26,561 nt of DNA from Ilyomonas sp964658445. GTDB taxonomy: Bacteria; Bacteroidota; Bacteroidia; Chitinophagales; Chitinophagaceae. The notes beneath the pieces are model-generated. The model did no database searches. It was not told where the DNA came from and saw nothing but the letters and a program-made list of their open reading frames with translations. A program made the translations under genes and the position numbers. Where the stretch lies: positions 1-26,561 of the forward strand of contig CAZZZH010000025.1 in NCBI GenBank assembly GCA_964658445.1, read 5' to 3'. This document shows, piece by piece, positions 16,384 through 23,943 of this stretch (its first letter is position 1; the number at the start of each line of letters is the position of its first letter).

Positions 16384-18173
16384 AAAAGAAGTTACTATTC
16401 TTCGCCGTGCCGCTATTTTTTATTTTAATTGAAGCAAAGTCACAAACCAATGTTTCCGGAAAACTTACACAAAACACAACGTGGACAACGTCCGGAAGCC
16501 CGTATTTGCTAACGGATAATGTAGAAGTGCCAACTGATGTAACGCTGACCATAGAGCCCGGCGTTACTGTTCAGCGCACATCAAGAAATGAAATCACCGT
16601 AAATGGGACACTGATTGCCAATGGAACCTTAACAGACAGCATCTTTTTGGTTACCAACGATCTTACGGATATTTCCACACCACCATTTCTGGAATTTACC
16701 AAATGCAATTTAAGCAATACCAGCCTGCGTTTCGTGCGTTTTGAAAGCATTACATCGCAGGGGAAAAACATTAGAATCGGCAGCAGCGATGAGTCTTCGT
16801 CGCCGATTAAGAACTCGGGAATCCTTTCTATTTCAAGGTCAAACCTGAGTGATGGCAACATCGTTTCGCATGGTTTTAATTCAGGCATCAGCATGAACCT
16901 TGATAGTTGCTACTTCGACTCCAGCACTATCCATTGCTTAGATAGTTATTCCGAAAAAATCAACATCACAAACTCTACAATCGTCAACTCTACCGAGCAG
17001 GCAGATGAACTGAGTTACGGCATCCTGGATTCAAACTGCGTTATTAACAACGATGTGTTGGAAAGTGGCGCTCACACCAACGTTTATGTTGTAGCATCGA
17101 CCATGAATGGGTCTATTGTAAACGTACCACAGGATGCAACTTTTTTTATGAGCCATTCAACCACAACCAATACGCCTGTGTTCGGTAGCCCCGGCGGCAT
17201 TGTGAATATAGATGAATCGGACCTTAATGAAAGCAATGCAGACACAGCTTTGTATCCTAAAATTAATTCTGTGCCTTACCTGATTGTAGCCTTTCAGGCC
17301 AATATAACCAACTCTACTTTCAATGGCACTAACGATATAGATGCGCTTGCTATAAACGGCACCGGCGGCGACACCACCACCACGATTGCACACAACACGT
17401 TTACAAAATTTGCAGACGCTGTTACAGTCTATGATTTCTCATCGCAGATGCATATAGACAGTAACAATTTTGTAGGCATGAAAACGTACGACATCATTAA
17501 TTACAGCGACAGAAATTTTGATGCGATTTATGATTACTTCTCATTAACGGGAGACCAGACTATAGATGATCTTATTTATGACCATAAAGACAACCCTGCT
17601 TATGGTTTAGTAAATTATATCCCGTATGCCACCGGCGAAGTTTTACCATTAAGTCTTATCAGCTTTACTGGTACTTACAACAACCACCAGGTATGGCTGC
17701 AATGGCAAACGGCAAATGAAGTAAATACATCGCAGTTTGTGGTACAGCGTTTAACAGGAAGCAGCTACCAGGACATTGGTACCTTGGCAGCGAAAGGAGC
17801 GGCTAACAACAGCTACCTTTTCAATCCGTCTTCATTAACGGAGGGAACGAATATTTACCGTCTGAAAATGATTGATAAAGACGGTAACTTTTCGTACAGC
17901 GCTTCTATAAATGTTGTGGTATCATCGCTCAGTTCTGCCTTTACACTGTATCCAAACCCGGCAACGAATTTTGTGCTGGTAAACCATACTAAAGCAGCGC
18001 CGAATTCGCAGTTGGAAGTAACCGATATGAATGGAAAAGTCATTACAACCGTTGTGGTTGCTGCCGGCGAAGTGCAGAATAAAATTGTACTCAATGGCAT
18101 CTCAAAAGGCATCTACAAAATAATCTGGCGCAATGGAAATACCATTCAAAGCAAAGCGCTGTTGGTTAATTAA
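16380..18173 (+). CDS. Secreted protein, probable parallel beta-helix, with T9SS type A sorting domain
   Basis: A 597-residue predicted T9SS cargo protein. Signal peptide about 1-21 (ending AKSQ). Residues about 24-400 are rich in Asn, Ser and Thr with irregular repeats such as ITNSTIVNS and ITNSTFNG, starting with an LTIEPGVTVQ segment typical of right-handed parallel beta-helix surface proteins. Residues about 422-520 form a fibronectin-like module with LISFTG, WQTANEVNTSQFVVQR and YRLKMIDKDGNFSYS, often found just before the sorting domain in Bacteroidota. The type A sorting domain occupies about 521-597 (FTLYPNPATNF to SKALLVN). No catalytic site was recognised; a role in adhesion or polysaccharide contact is inference. 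It is divergent from purL and ends in a strong terminator. Confidence 0.82.
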   Translation: MKKKLLFFAVPLFFILIEAKSQTNVSGKLTQNTTWTTSGSPYLLTDNVEVPTDVTLTIEPGVTVQRTSRNEITVNGTLIANGTLTDSIFLVTNDLTDISTPPFLEFTKCNLSNTSLRFVRFESITSQGKNIRIGSSDESSSPIKNSGILSISRSNLSDGNIVSHGFNSGISMNLDSCYFDSSTIHCLDSYSEKINITNSTIVNSTEQADELSYGILDSNCVINNDVLESGAHTNVYVVASTMNGSIVNVPQDATFFMSHSTTTNTPVFGSPGGIVNIDESDLNESNADTALYPKINSVPYLIVAFQANITNSTFNGTNDIDALAINGTGGDTTTTIAHNTFTKFADAVTVYDFSSQMHIDSNNFVGMKTYDIINYSDRNFDAIYDYFSLTGDQTIDDLIYDHKDNPAYGLVNYIPYATGEVLPLSLISFTGTYNNHQVWLQWQTANEVNTSQFVVQRLTGSSYQDIGTLAAKGAANNSYLFNPSSLTEGTNIYRLKMIDKDGNFSYSASINVVVSSLSSAFTLYPNPATNFVLVNHTKAAPNSQLEVTDMNGKVITTVVVAAGEVQNKIVLNGISKGIYKIIWRNGNTIQSKALLVN

Positions 18174-18189
18174 AAACGTTATCAGCAAA

Positions 18190-18227
18190 ACAAAAGGCGG
18201 GCAATGATGCCTGCCTTTTGTTTTTTT
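18190..18227 (+). terminator. Strong Rho-independent terminator of the beta-helix protein gene
   Basis: A 14-base stem (18190-18203 with 18208-18221, one G-U wobble) with a 4-base loop is followed directly by an uninterrupted T run to 18227. It begins 16 bases after the stop at 18173. Confidence 0.93.
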
Positions 18228-18342
18228 AAAAAGTACCGTCTACTAGTTTTTGACTTAAAAAATATGGCTTCCACTGTCTTGCCAAATGTTGTATTGTTGC
18301 ATTGAAACAAACAACAAAAGCGTTTTATTTAATTATCAGCAA

Positions 18343-18936
18343 ATGGATTGGTACGAAGAAGATGTGGAACAAGTGATCAAAAAAAGAGACTCGCTTTCTT
18401 ATCCTCCGCAAACAATTTTTTATGGCAGTTCTTCCATCCGGCTGTGGGATAATCTGTACGAAGATTTCAAGGCATTTTCGCCGGTCAACTTAGGCTTTGG
18501 AGGTTCTACTTTAGAAGCTTGTGTTTATTTTTTTAACCGTATTGTTTCACCGGTAAAAACCGCACAAAAGCTGGTGATTTATGCCGGCGACAACGATTTA
18601 GGGGATGGTAAAACGCCTGAAGAAGTAGTTGCTTTTTTTAAACAACTGGAAGCTTTGATTGATGAGTATTTTCCTACTGCGCACTCCTATTTTATTTCTA
18701 TCAAACCGAGCATCGCACGGTGGAATATTGATGATCATATCAGGCAGACCAACGATTATATAAAAAACGAAAGCCAGTTGAACAGCCATATGACATTCGT
18801 TGATATTTACGACGCTATGCTGACAACAGAAGGGCAGCCAAACCTTGATTATTTTGATGAAGATGGGCTACACTTAAGCAATGAAGGATATGCCGTTTGG
18901 AAGCAGATTTTACTGGCACAGGTTTTTGCAGATTAA
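18343..18936 (+). CDS. SGNH/GDSL-family hydrolase
   Basis: A 197-residue esterase/lipase-like protein without a signal peptide, hence probably cytoplasmic. The ATG at 18343 (MDWYEEDV) is preferred; an upstream in-frame ATG at 18286 adds 19 residues rich in Cys and Asn that do not look like this family. The SGNH blocks are present in order: block I as GSSSI at 28-32 (Ser30 fits the nucleophile, with Ser in place of the usual Asp before it), block II LGFGGST at 50-56, block III GDND at 82-85 (Asn84), and block V DGLH at 174-177 (Asp174, His177). Substrate cannot be told from sequence; acyl or acetyl esters of carbohydrates are common for such proteins. The esterase gene at 18976 follows after 39 bases, so they probably form an operon. 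Confidence 0.85.
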   Translation: MDWYEEDVEQVIKKRDSLSYPPQTIFYGSSSIRLWDNLYEDFKAFSPVNLGFGGSTLEACVYFFNRIVSPVKTAQKLVIYAGDNDLGDGKTPEEVVAFFKQLEALIDEYFPTAHSYFISIKPSIARWNIDDHIRQTNDYIKNESQLNSHMTFVDIYDAMLTTEGQPNLDYFDEDGLHLSNEGYAVWKQILLAQVFAD

Positions 18937-18975
18937 GAAGAATAAATTGCCTGAAAATGAACCGGGAAACTCATC

Positions 18976-19704
18976 ATGAAACGAGAATACCACCGATGGT
19001 TTAGTAAACATTTGAACAAAGAGATAGAACTGCTGGTGTTTGGTCATGCAGGCGCGCCTGTGCTTTTTTTCCCGACCCGAACGGCCCGTTTTTACGACTA
19101 TGAAAACTGGAAAATCATCGAGGCAATGGAAGATAAAATCAATGCCGGCTACCTCCAGGTTTACTGTGTAGACAGTACTGATATAGATAGTTTTTATAAC
19201 GCCGACATTCATCCTGCTGAAAGAATTCTCCGCTACACGTATTATGAAAATTACATCATGTACGAGGTAATGCCGTTCATAAAAAAAAGAAACAAAAACA
19301 AATACCGCATCATAGCAGGGTGCAGTCTGGGCGCATATCATGCCACAAACCTCGGGTTAAAGCATCCGCAGCATTTTAGTAAAATTCTGGGTATGAGCGG
19401 GCGCTACAATTTAAGCCGGAAAGTTGAAAATTTTAAAGACCTGTTTGATGGCTATACAGATGAGAACATCTATTTCAACACGCCCGAAATGTTTGTTCCT
19501 AACCTTACTGACCAGAAAATAATACGTCGGTTGCAAAAGATGAAGATTGTTTTTGTAATTGGCAAAGACGACCCTTTTTTCGAAAGCAATATTTTATTAA
19601 GTAATGCGCTTTCTGAGAAGTGGATTTGTAACACGCTGTATGTATGGAATGAAGAAGCTCACCGCCCGCGCCACTGGCGTGTGATGGTACAAATGTATCT
19701 ATAA
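18976..19704 (+). CDS. Putative esterase, alpha/beta-hydrolase (esterase D-like)
   Basis: A 242-residue protein of the putative-esterase (PF00756-like) group. There is no signal peptide. Residues 24-36 (HAGAPVLFFPTRT) form the first strand and oxyanion region. GCSLGAY at 115-121 is the nucleophile elbow with Ser117. IGKDDPF (195-201) supplies the likely acid, Asp198 or Asp199, and His229 in the EEAHRPRHW segment lines up with the catalytic His of AHDWPxW motifs in relatives. Together with the SGNH hydrolase 39 bases upstream it gives two different ester-hydrolase folds in one probable operon. Substrate unknown. It ends 8 bases from the stop of the convergent microprotein gene. Confidence 0.83.
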   Translation: MKREYHRWFSKHLNKEIELLVFGHAGAPVLFFPTRTARFYDYENWKIIEAMEDKINAGYLQVYCVDSTDIDSFYNADIHPAERILRYTYYENYIMYEVMPFIKKRNKNKYRIIAGCSLGAYHATNLGLKHPQHFSKILGMSGRYNLSRKVENFKDLFDGYTDENIYFNTPEMFVPNLTDQKIIRRLQKMKIVFVIGKDDPFFESNILLSNALSEKWICNTLYVWNEEAHRPRHWRVMVQMYL

Positions 19705-19712
19705 AATTAAAT

Positions 19713-19847
19713 TTAATAGTGCCCGCCGCCGCCGCAATGTCCCAATGCCCAATAGATCGCAATAAAAATCAGCACTGTACTCAGGCATCCACCGCCCCAT
19801 TTATAAGCACCATAGCCTGCAATTAAAGTCCGCAACCAGTCGCGCAT
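19713..19847 (-). CDS. 44-residue single-pass membrane microprotein
   Basis: ATG at 19847 to TAA at 19713. The product starts MRDWLRTLIAGYGAYKW, then a GGGC turn, one strongly hydrophobic segment (about 22-35, CLSTVLIFIAIYWAL) and a GHCGGGGHY tail. Its coding quality is supported by the basic/aromatic N-terminus, a well-formed membrane span and the Gly-rich ends. From memory, similar very short proteins with an RTLIAGYGA..GGGC..I..IYW.LG pattern occur in other Bacteroidota genomes and are usually missed because of their size. Two Cys residues (about 21 and 38) lie on either side of the span. Function unknown. The gene is convergent with the esterase gene and lies upstream of nothing obvious in an operon. 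Confidence 0.68.
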   Translation of the reverse strand: MRDWLRTLIAGYGAYKWGGGCLSTVLIFIAIYWALGHCGGGGHY

Positions 19848-19942
19848 AAATTTGAATTTATAAAGTCAAATAAAAGTTGAAAAGACATAGCAAAGACTGA
19901 GCTAAAATTATCAATCGTGAAAAGTAAGTCTTGATATCTCCA

Positions 19943-21067
19943 TTATTCAGCAGGCTTTTCCAGATCGGCTTCTTCAATAATCTTCTTCTTACTTTTCGGT
20001 TTCGCTTCCTTGTCTTCACCTAGCAGCAATCCCCAAGGCTTCAGCGTGTCGATACGATCGAAAATAATTTTTACAATCGCAATTACCGGTATGGAAAGAA
20101 ACATGCCCGATATACCCCATAGCATCTCTCCGCCTATCACACCAAGCACGGTGATAAGCGCATTGATACGCACTTTTGAACCTACAATTAACGGCAGCAG
20201 CACATTACTGTCCACCAGATGAACACACACATAAACCGCAGCCACCAAAACCACTTTAGTAGTAGCTGCGCCAGTAGCAAACGTGATAAACGTACCAAGC
20301 GCCAGAGATGTAAAAATACCGATGTAAGGAACCAGATTAAAAATGCCCGTTATGATACCCAGCAGTACCGCATACTTAACGCCTAAAATTAAAAAGGCTA
20401 TACAACAAACACTGGAAACAATCAGCACTTCTAAAAGTAAACCCAATATGTATTTGCGGATGATGTATTGAACCTGCTCTGTAATATCGTAAACTGTTTC
20501 AGAATTTTCTTCTTTAAAAACTGCGATTAAGAACTTTAATAAATGATGACGGTATAAAATGAGAAAGAAGGTATAAATCATTGTAAATACCAGAAACAAC
20601 AACGTGGAAGACAACGAGGATACTGTAGCACCGATAACGCTTGAGCTGGAGTCGAGCACTTTAGAAGTAGCCTTGTTTACATACGTCATTTGTTGCGTAA
20701 TATTTATCTTCAGTTTGGTGTGTATCCATTGCTGAAGGCTTTGCGCCGACGTATGAATCTGCTCTTTAAATTGCGGCCAATCCTGACCCAGACGACTGAT
20801 TTGAGAACCTAAAAAATAGATGAGCAGGATGATGCAAAATAAAAAAAGCAAAACAGAAATGCCAGCTGCCATACCTGCCGGCAATTTGAGTCTCTTTTCA
20901 AAAAAATGAACAACAGGAAGCAGTGCGATTGAAAACAGAACTGCAAAAATCAGGGGCGATAGAATCTCTTTTACTTCGATAGCTATATAGAACAAAGCAA
21001 TCAAACTAAACAGGATAAGCGCAAGCTTAACATAGAAAGGCATGGATCTGGACAGCGATGAACTCAT
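19943..21067 (-). CDS. AI-2E family permease (PF01594)
   Basis: A 374-residue polytopic inner-membrane protein. The ATG at 21067 (MSSSLSRSMPFYVKLAL) gives the family's usual length (about 350-380). The frame stays open for another 74 codons to a TTG at 21289, but that extension lacks family features. Topology follows the family: two early spans (about 13-55), a further span near 70-95, a soluble stretch to about 160, then a set of spans that include GIITGIFNLVPYIG and, near the end, GVIGGEMLWGISGMFLSIPV, a well conserved signature. The tail is charged and Lys/Glu-rich. Members have been linked to autoinducer-2 export or Na+/H+ exchange; which applies here cannot be told. Confidence 0.88.
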   Translation of the reverse strand: MSSSLSRSMPFYVKLALILFSLIALFYIAIEVKEILSPLIFAVLFSIALLPVVHFFEKRLKLPAGMAAGISVLLFLFCIILLIYFLGSQISRLGQDWPQFKEQIHTSAQSLQQWIHTKLKINITQQMTYVNKATSKVLDSSSSVIGATVSSLSSTLLFLVFTMIYTFFLILYRHHLLKFLIAVFKEENSETVYDITEQVQYIIRKYILGLLLEVLIVSSVCCIAFLILGVKYAVLLGIITGIFNLVPYIGIFTSLALGTFITFATGAATTKVVLVAAVYVCVHLVDSNVLLPLIVGSKVRINALITVLGVIGGEMLWGISGMFLSIPVIAIVKIIFDRIDTLKPWGLLLGEDKEAKPKSKKKIIEEADLEKPAE

Positions 21068-21376
21068 ATGATAAAGATGAAAAAAGGCAGAACAATGATA
21101 TTCAATTATAAAGCCATAATTATGTTTGCCCATTAAACAAAACAAACCACTGCCTTGATGTAGCGTAGTTAATAGTAAAACTATATTGATAATAACAGTC
21201 ATCAGCCTTACTAAAACAATCAGAAGCAGAAATAAAACGACATACAATTGCAACCATCGTAAACCAGAAGCCGCATCTTTGTTTAACAACTGTTGCGCTC
21301 TGAAACTTTTCTATTTTTAGATAGGGAGTAGAAACATTCTTCAGCAACAATTATTTTTATCGCATAAATAAGCACT
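21068..21376. other. 309-base divergent intergenic region between the AI-2E permease and DUF1543 genes
   Basis: AT-rich. Both flanking genes should have their promoters here. A near-match to the -7 element on the minus strand (TATCATTG, complement of 21093-21100) lies 26 bases before the permease ATG, but it has one mismatch. The minus frame is open across much of the region and codes for a hydrophobic stretch; I regard that as chance. Confidence 0.45.
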
Positions 21377-21940
21377 ATGCAAAAGCTGTTCATGCTCATT
21401 TTAGGCGCCACACCCAAAGGCAGGCACATCGAGCAACACGATATATTTTTTGGCATTGCTAATTCTATTAAAGATTTAATTCCTGATATCATCGCTTATT
21501 GGCCGGAAGCCAACGGCAGGGTTCATATCGATGCCTGGCGCGAGGTAACTTATGTGGATGGCTATACAATAAAAGTTGTTGACAAAGCAGAGCCAAACAA
21601 TAGCGACACACACTTACACACCAAGCTTTTCTTTCTGAATTTGGGCGGTTATAAGCCGGGTGAGTTTGAGGAATATCACTACAAAATGTTAGCTGTCTGC
21701 AGTACCCAATCCGAAGCCATAAAACAAGCCAAACAAACCGCTTTCTACAAGCATACTGGCTTCAAAGGTGCTACTTCGCATATTGATGACAGATATGGTA
21801 TAGATGTAGATGATATTTATGAGATTGAAGATATTTTGCCTTTGCAAATGAAAGAAAAATATGGCTTGCACATTACGCTAAACGCTGCATCAAACGAAGA
21901 TAAACTGCACATTGGATATTACAAGCTGAGCAAGCTATAA
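21377..21940 (+). CDS. DUF1543-domain protein
   Basis: A 187-residue cytoplasmic protein with an internal duplication typical of DUF1543. The first half carries LILGATPKGRHIEQHD (about 7-22) and HIDAW (50-54). The second half carries LNLGGYKPGEFEEYH (87-101) and SHIDDRYGIDVDDIYEI (134-150). The repeated G-G/G-A loop plus H-I-D pattern suggests two copies of one small alpha/beta module. No catalytic role is established for the family. It stands alone, convergent with the BON lipoprotein gene, and no clear terminator is seen in the 40-base gap. Confidence 0.82.
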   Translation: MQKLFMLILGATPKGRHIEQHDIFFGIANSIKDLIPDIIAYWPEANGRVHIDAWREVTYVDGYTIKVVDKAEPNNSDTHLHTKLFFLNLGGYKPGEFEEYHYKMLAVCSTQSEAIKQAKQTAFYKHTGFKGATSHIDDRYGIDVDDIYEIEDILPLQMKEKYGLHITLNAASNEDKLHIGYYKLSKL

Positions 21941-21980
21941 GCATTGCCGGCATTTGCTTTCAGAAGTTTATTCCCTACTC

Positions 21981-22256
21981 CTATGGTTTTTCAATAATGT
22001 GTGTCTGAACGTCTTTTACACCTTTTACTTTCTTTACTTTTTCTATTACGTCTGCGGTACATCCGCTGCCGGCACATTGCCCTGTTATTGTAGCTATACC
22101 GCTGTCAACAGTTGCATTTAAGGCAGCGCCTGCCATATCTTTCTTGAATAAATCGTTGATGTGTTGCTGAATATCAGTGTCGCTATTACTACTCTGGCAA
22201 GAGAATAAACCTACAGCAGATACAGCTGCGCAAAAAAGAAATTTGTGTTTCATCAT
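21981..22256 (-). CDS. BON-domain lipoprotein
   Basis: A 91-residue predicted lipoprotein. Signal peptide with lipobox LFSC, Cys20 being the lipidated residue. After a short Ser/Asp-rich linker, residues about 28-88 form a single BON domain (QQHINDLF, the ATVDSGIATITGQ strand pair, then IEKVKKVKGVKDVQTHI), a fold thought to bind phospholipid or other membranes. BON lipoproteins are often osmotic- or envelope-stress linked. Cys61 and Cys66 could form a small disulfide loop in the periplasm. Two adjacent ATG codons (22256 and 22253) are equally good starts. Confidence 0.85.
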   Translation of the reverse strand: MMKHKFLFCAAVSAVGLFSCQSSNSDTDIQQHINDLFKKDMAGAALNATVDSGIATITGQCAGSGCTADVIEKVKKVKGVKDVQTHIIEKP

Positions 22257-22431
22257 TGTGTTTATTGTTTAATTAATATAGCAAAGCAAAACACTTACCT
22301 GTTTTGCAAATCAGCTATGTAATGCTGAAAGCGTTTAAAAATAATCACTCCACCGGTTCAATTATATTACTTTGCATGACGTAATTTGATAAGCACAATT
22401 TCTCTTTTCTTGTACCATCTAACGTCTTGCT

Positions 22432-23784
22432 ATGTCATTCAAACCGCGTCTCACCTTCTGGCAGATCATCAACATGAACGTTGGGTTCTTTGGCATTCAA
22501 TACAGCTTTGGTTTACAGCAAACCGCTATTAATCCACTCTATACCTTTCTTCACGCCAACCCCGACCAGTTGCCGCTGCTTAATCTTGCAGGTCCAATGA
22601 CAGGTTTATTAATTCAGCCGATCATCGGCGCAATGAGCGATAACACATGGTCGCCACGATGGGGCAGGCGCAAACCTTTCTTCTTGGTTGGTGCTATTTT
22701 TTGCAGTCTTTGTTTGTTCCTATTTCCTTTTACCACCGCGCTCTGGATGGCGGTAAGCCTTCTTTGGGTGTTAGATATTTCAAACAATACTGCTATGGAA
22801 CCTTATCGTGCCTTTGTAGCCGATAAGCTTCCCGATAGCCAGCATCCGATGGGTTTTTTAACACAAAGCTTTTTTACAGGTTTTGGCATTACCCTCGCCA
22901 ATGTTTCGCTTTTTGTCTTCGGCAGATATATCAAAGGCGAGTCGGCTGCAGGCATCCCTTATTGGGTATATGGTTCTTTCTTTGTCGGTGCAGTTTGCTC
23001 TATTTCTTCGGTGGCGTGGAGTGTAAGCAAAACGCCTGAGATTCCGCCAACGGCAGAAGAACTGGACGAAATGAAGGCCCGTAACAAAGGCATTCTTACG
23101 CCATTCATAGAAATTGCCGGCGCGATAAAAGACATGCCGAAAATATTAAAACAATTAGGCTTGGTATACCTGTTTCAATGGTATGCATTGTTCTGCTACT
23201 GGCAATATATTTCGCATAGCATTGCCGCTTCCATATACCATACATCAGCAGAGCAAAACAAACAGTTGTATGAGCAGGCAGCGCAATGGACTGGCCTGGT
23301 AAATGGCTTCTACAATGTGGTTACATTCCTTTCGGCCTTTGGCTTGGTTTGGCTGGCGAAAAAATACAGTGCCAAATGGGTTCATACGCTTTGCCTGGCA
23401 GCCGCGGCGATGTCGCTTTTTATTTTACCACATATCGAAAACAAATACTTCCTTTTTGCACCGATGATTGGCTTTGGTATTGCCTGGGCAAGTATGATGG
23501 GCGTACCCTATATCATGGTCATCAGCAGCATACCTAAAAATCGTTATGGCGTGTACATGGGCATCATTAATATGATGATTGTGATTCCTATGATTTTGCA
23601 AACACTAACCTTTGGTTTTGTTTATAAACATTTTCTGGGAAGCAATCCGCAAATGGCAATTACGTTTGCAGGCGCTTTGTTATTAATCGCATCTGTTTGT
23701 ACTACTTTCATATCTTACCGCAAGCCAACAGAAGAAGGCTTTAACAGAGCACTCGGCGCAGAAGCGCAGCAACAAGGAATCTGA
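22432..23784 (+). CDS. MFS sugar transporter, SLC45-like (sucrose/maltose type)
   Basis: A 450-residue inner-membrane carrier with about 12 predicted spans. Diagnostic features: the N-terminal FWQIINMNVGFFGIQYSFGLQ, AGPMTGLLIQPIIGAMSD (53-70) leading into the loop-2/3 signature SPRWGRRKPFF (74-84), and NTAMEPYRAFVAD in the fourth-to-fifth span region. These match the SLC45/GPH-related group that includes plant sucrose carriers and bacterial maltose/sucrose symporters. The mid-protein loop (about 200-240) is charged, as usual. An amylosucrase-family gene follows 159 bases downstream on the same strand, which points to sucrose or an alpha-glucoside as the substrate (inference from context). Confidence 0.85.
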   Translation: MSFKPRLTFWQIINMNVGFFGIQYSFGLQQTAINPLYTFLHANPDQLPLLNLAGPMTGLLIQPIIGAMSDNTWSPRWGRRKPFFLVGAIFCSLCLFLFPFTTALWMAVSLLWVLDISNNTAMEPYRAFVADKLPDSQHPMGFLTQSFFTGFGITLANVSLFVFGRYIKGESAAGIPYWVYGSFFVGAVCSISSVAWSVSKTPEIPPTAEELDEMKARNKGILTPFIEIAGAIKDMPKILKQLGLVYLFQWYALFCYWQYISHSIAASIYHTSAEQNKQLYEQAAQWTGLVNGFYNVVTFLSAFGLVWLAKKYSAKWVHTLCLAAAAMSLFILPHIENKYFLFAPMIGFGIAWASMMGVPYIMVISSIPKNRYGVYMGIINMMIVIPMILQTLTFGFVYKHFLGSNPQMAITFAGALLLIASVCTTFISYRKPTEEGFNRALGAEAQQQGI

Positions 23785-23943
23785 GCTGGACGTTTTAAAA
23801 TATTGAATCATTGTCTCTGCATAACTTTCCGGCCAGCAGAACGAAAGGAATAATGAGAGTGATTTTTAACACGGTAACTAAAGCCTGTATCAAAGCCTCT
23901 TGTTTTACAACGATGATTCAACCGAATCAAGAAAATCAGAAGC

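Noticed and set aside
21068..21289. 74-codon in-frame N-terminal extension of the AI-2E permease, with a hydrophobic stretch, starting at a TTG
   Set aside because: The length from the ATG at 21067 fits the family, the extension has no family similarity that I can see, and its start would be TTG. The hydrophobic run is expected from AT-rich DNA.
21941..21980. Small palindrome around TGCCGGCA between the convergent DUF1543 and BON genes as a terminator
   Set aside because: Stem is short and interrupted, and no proper T run follows on either strand.
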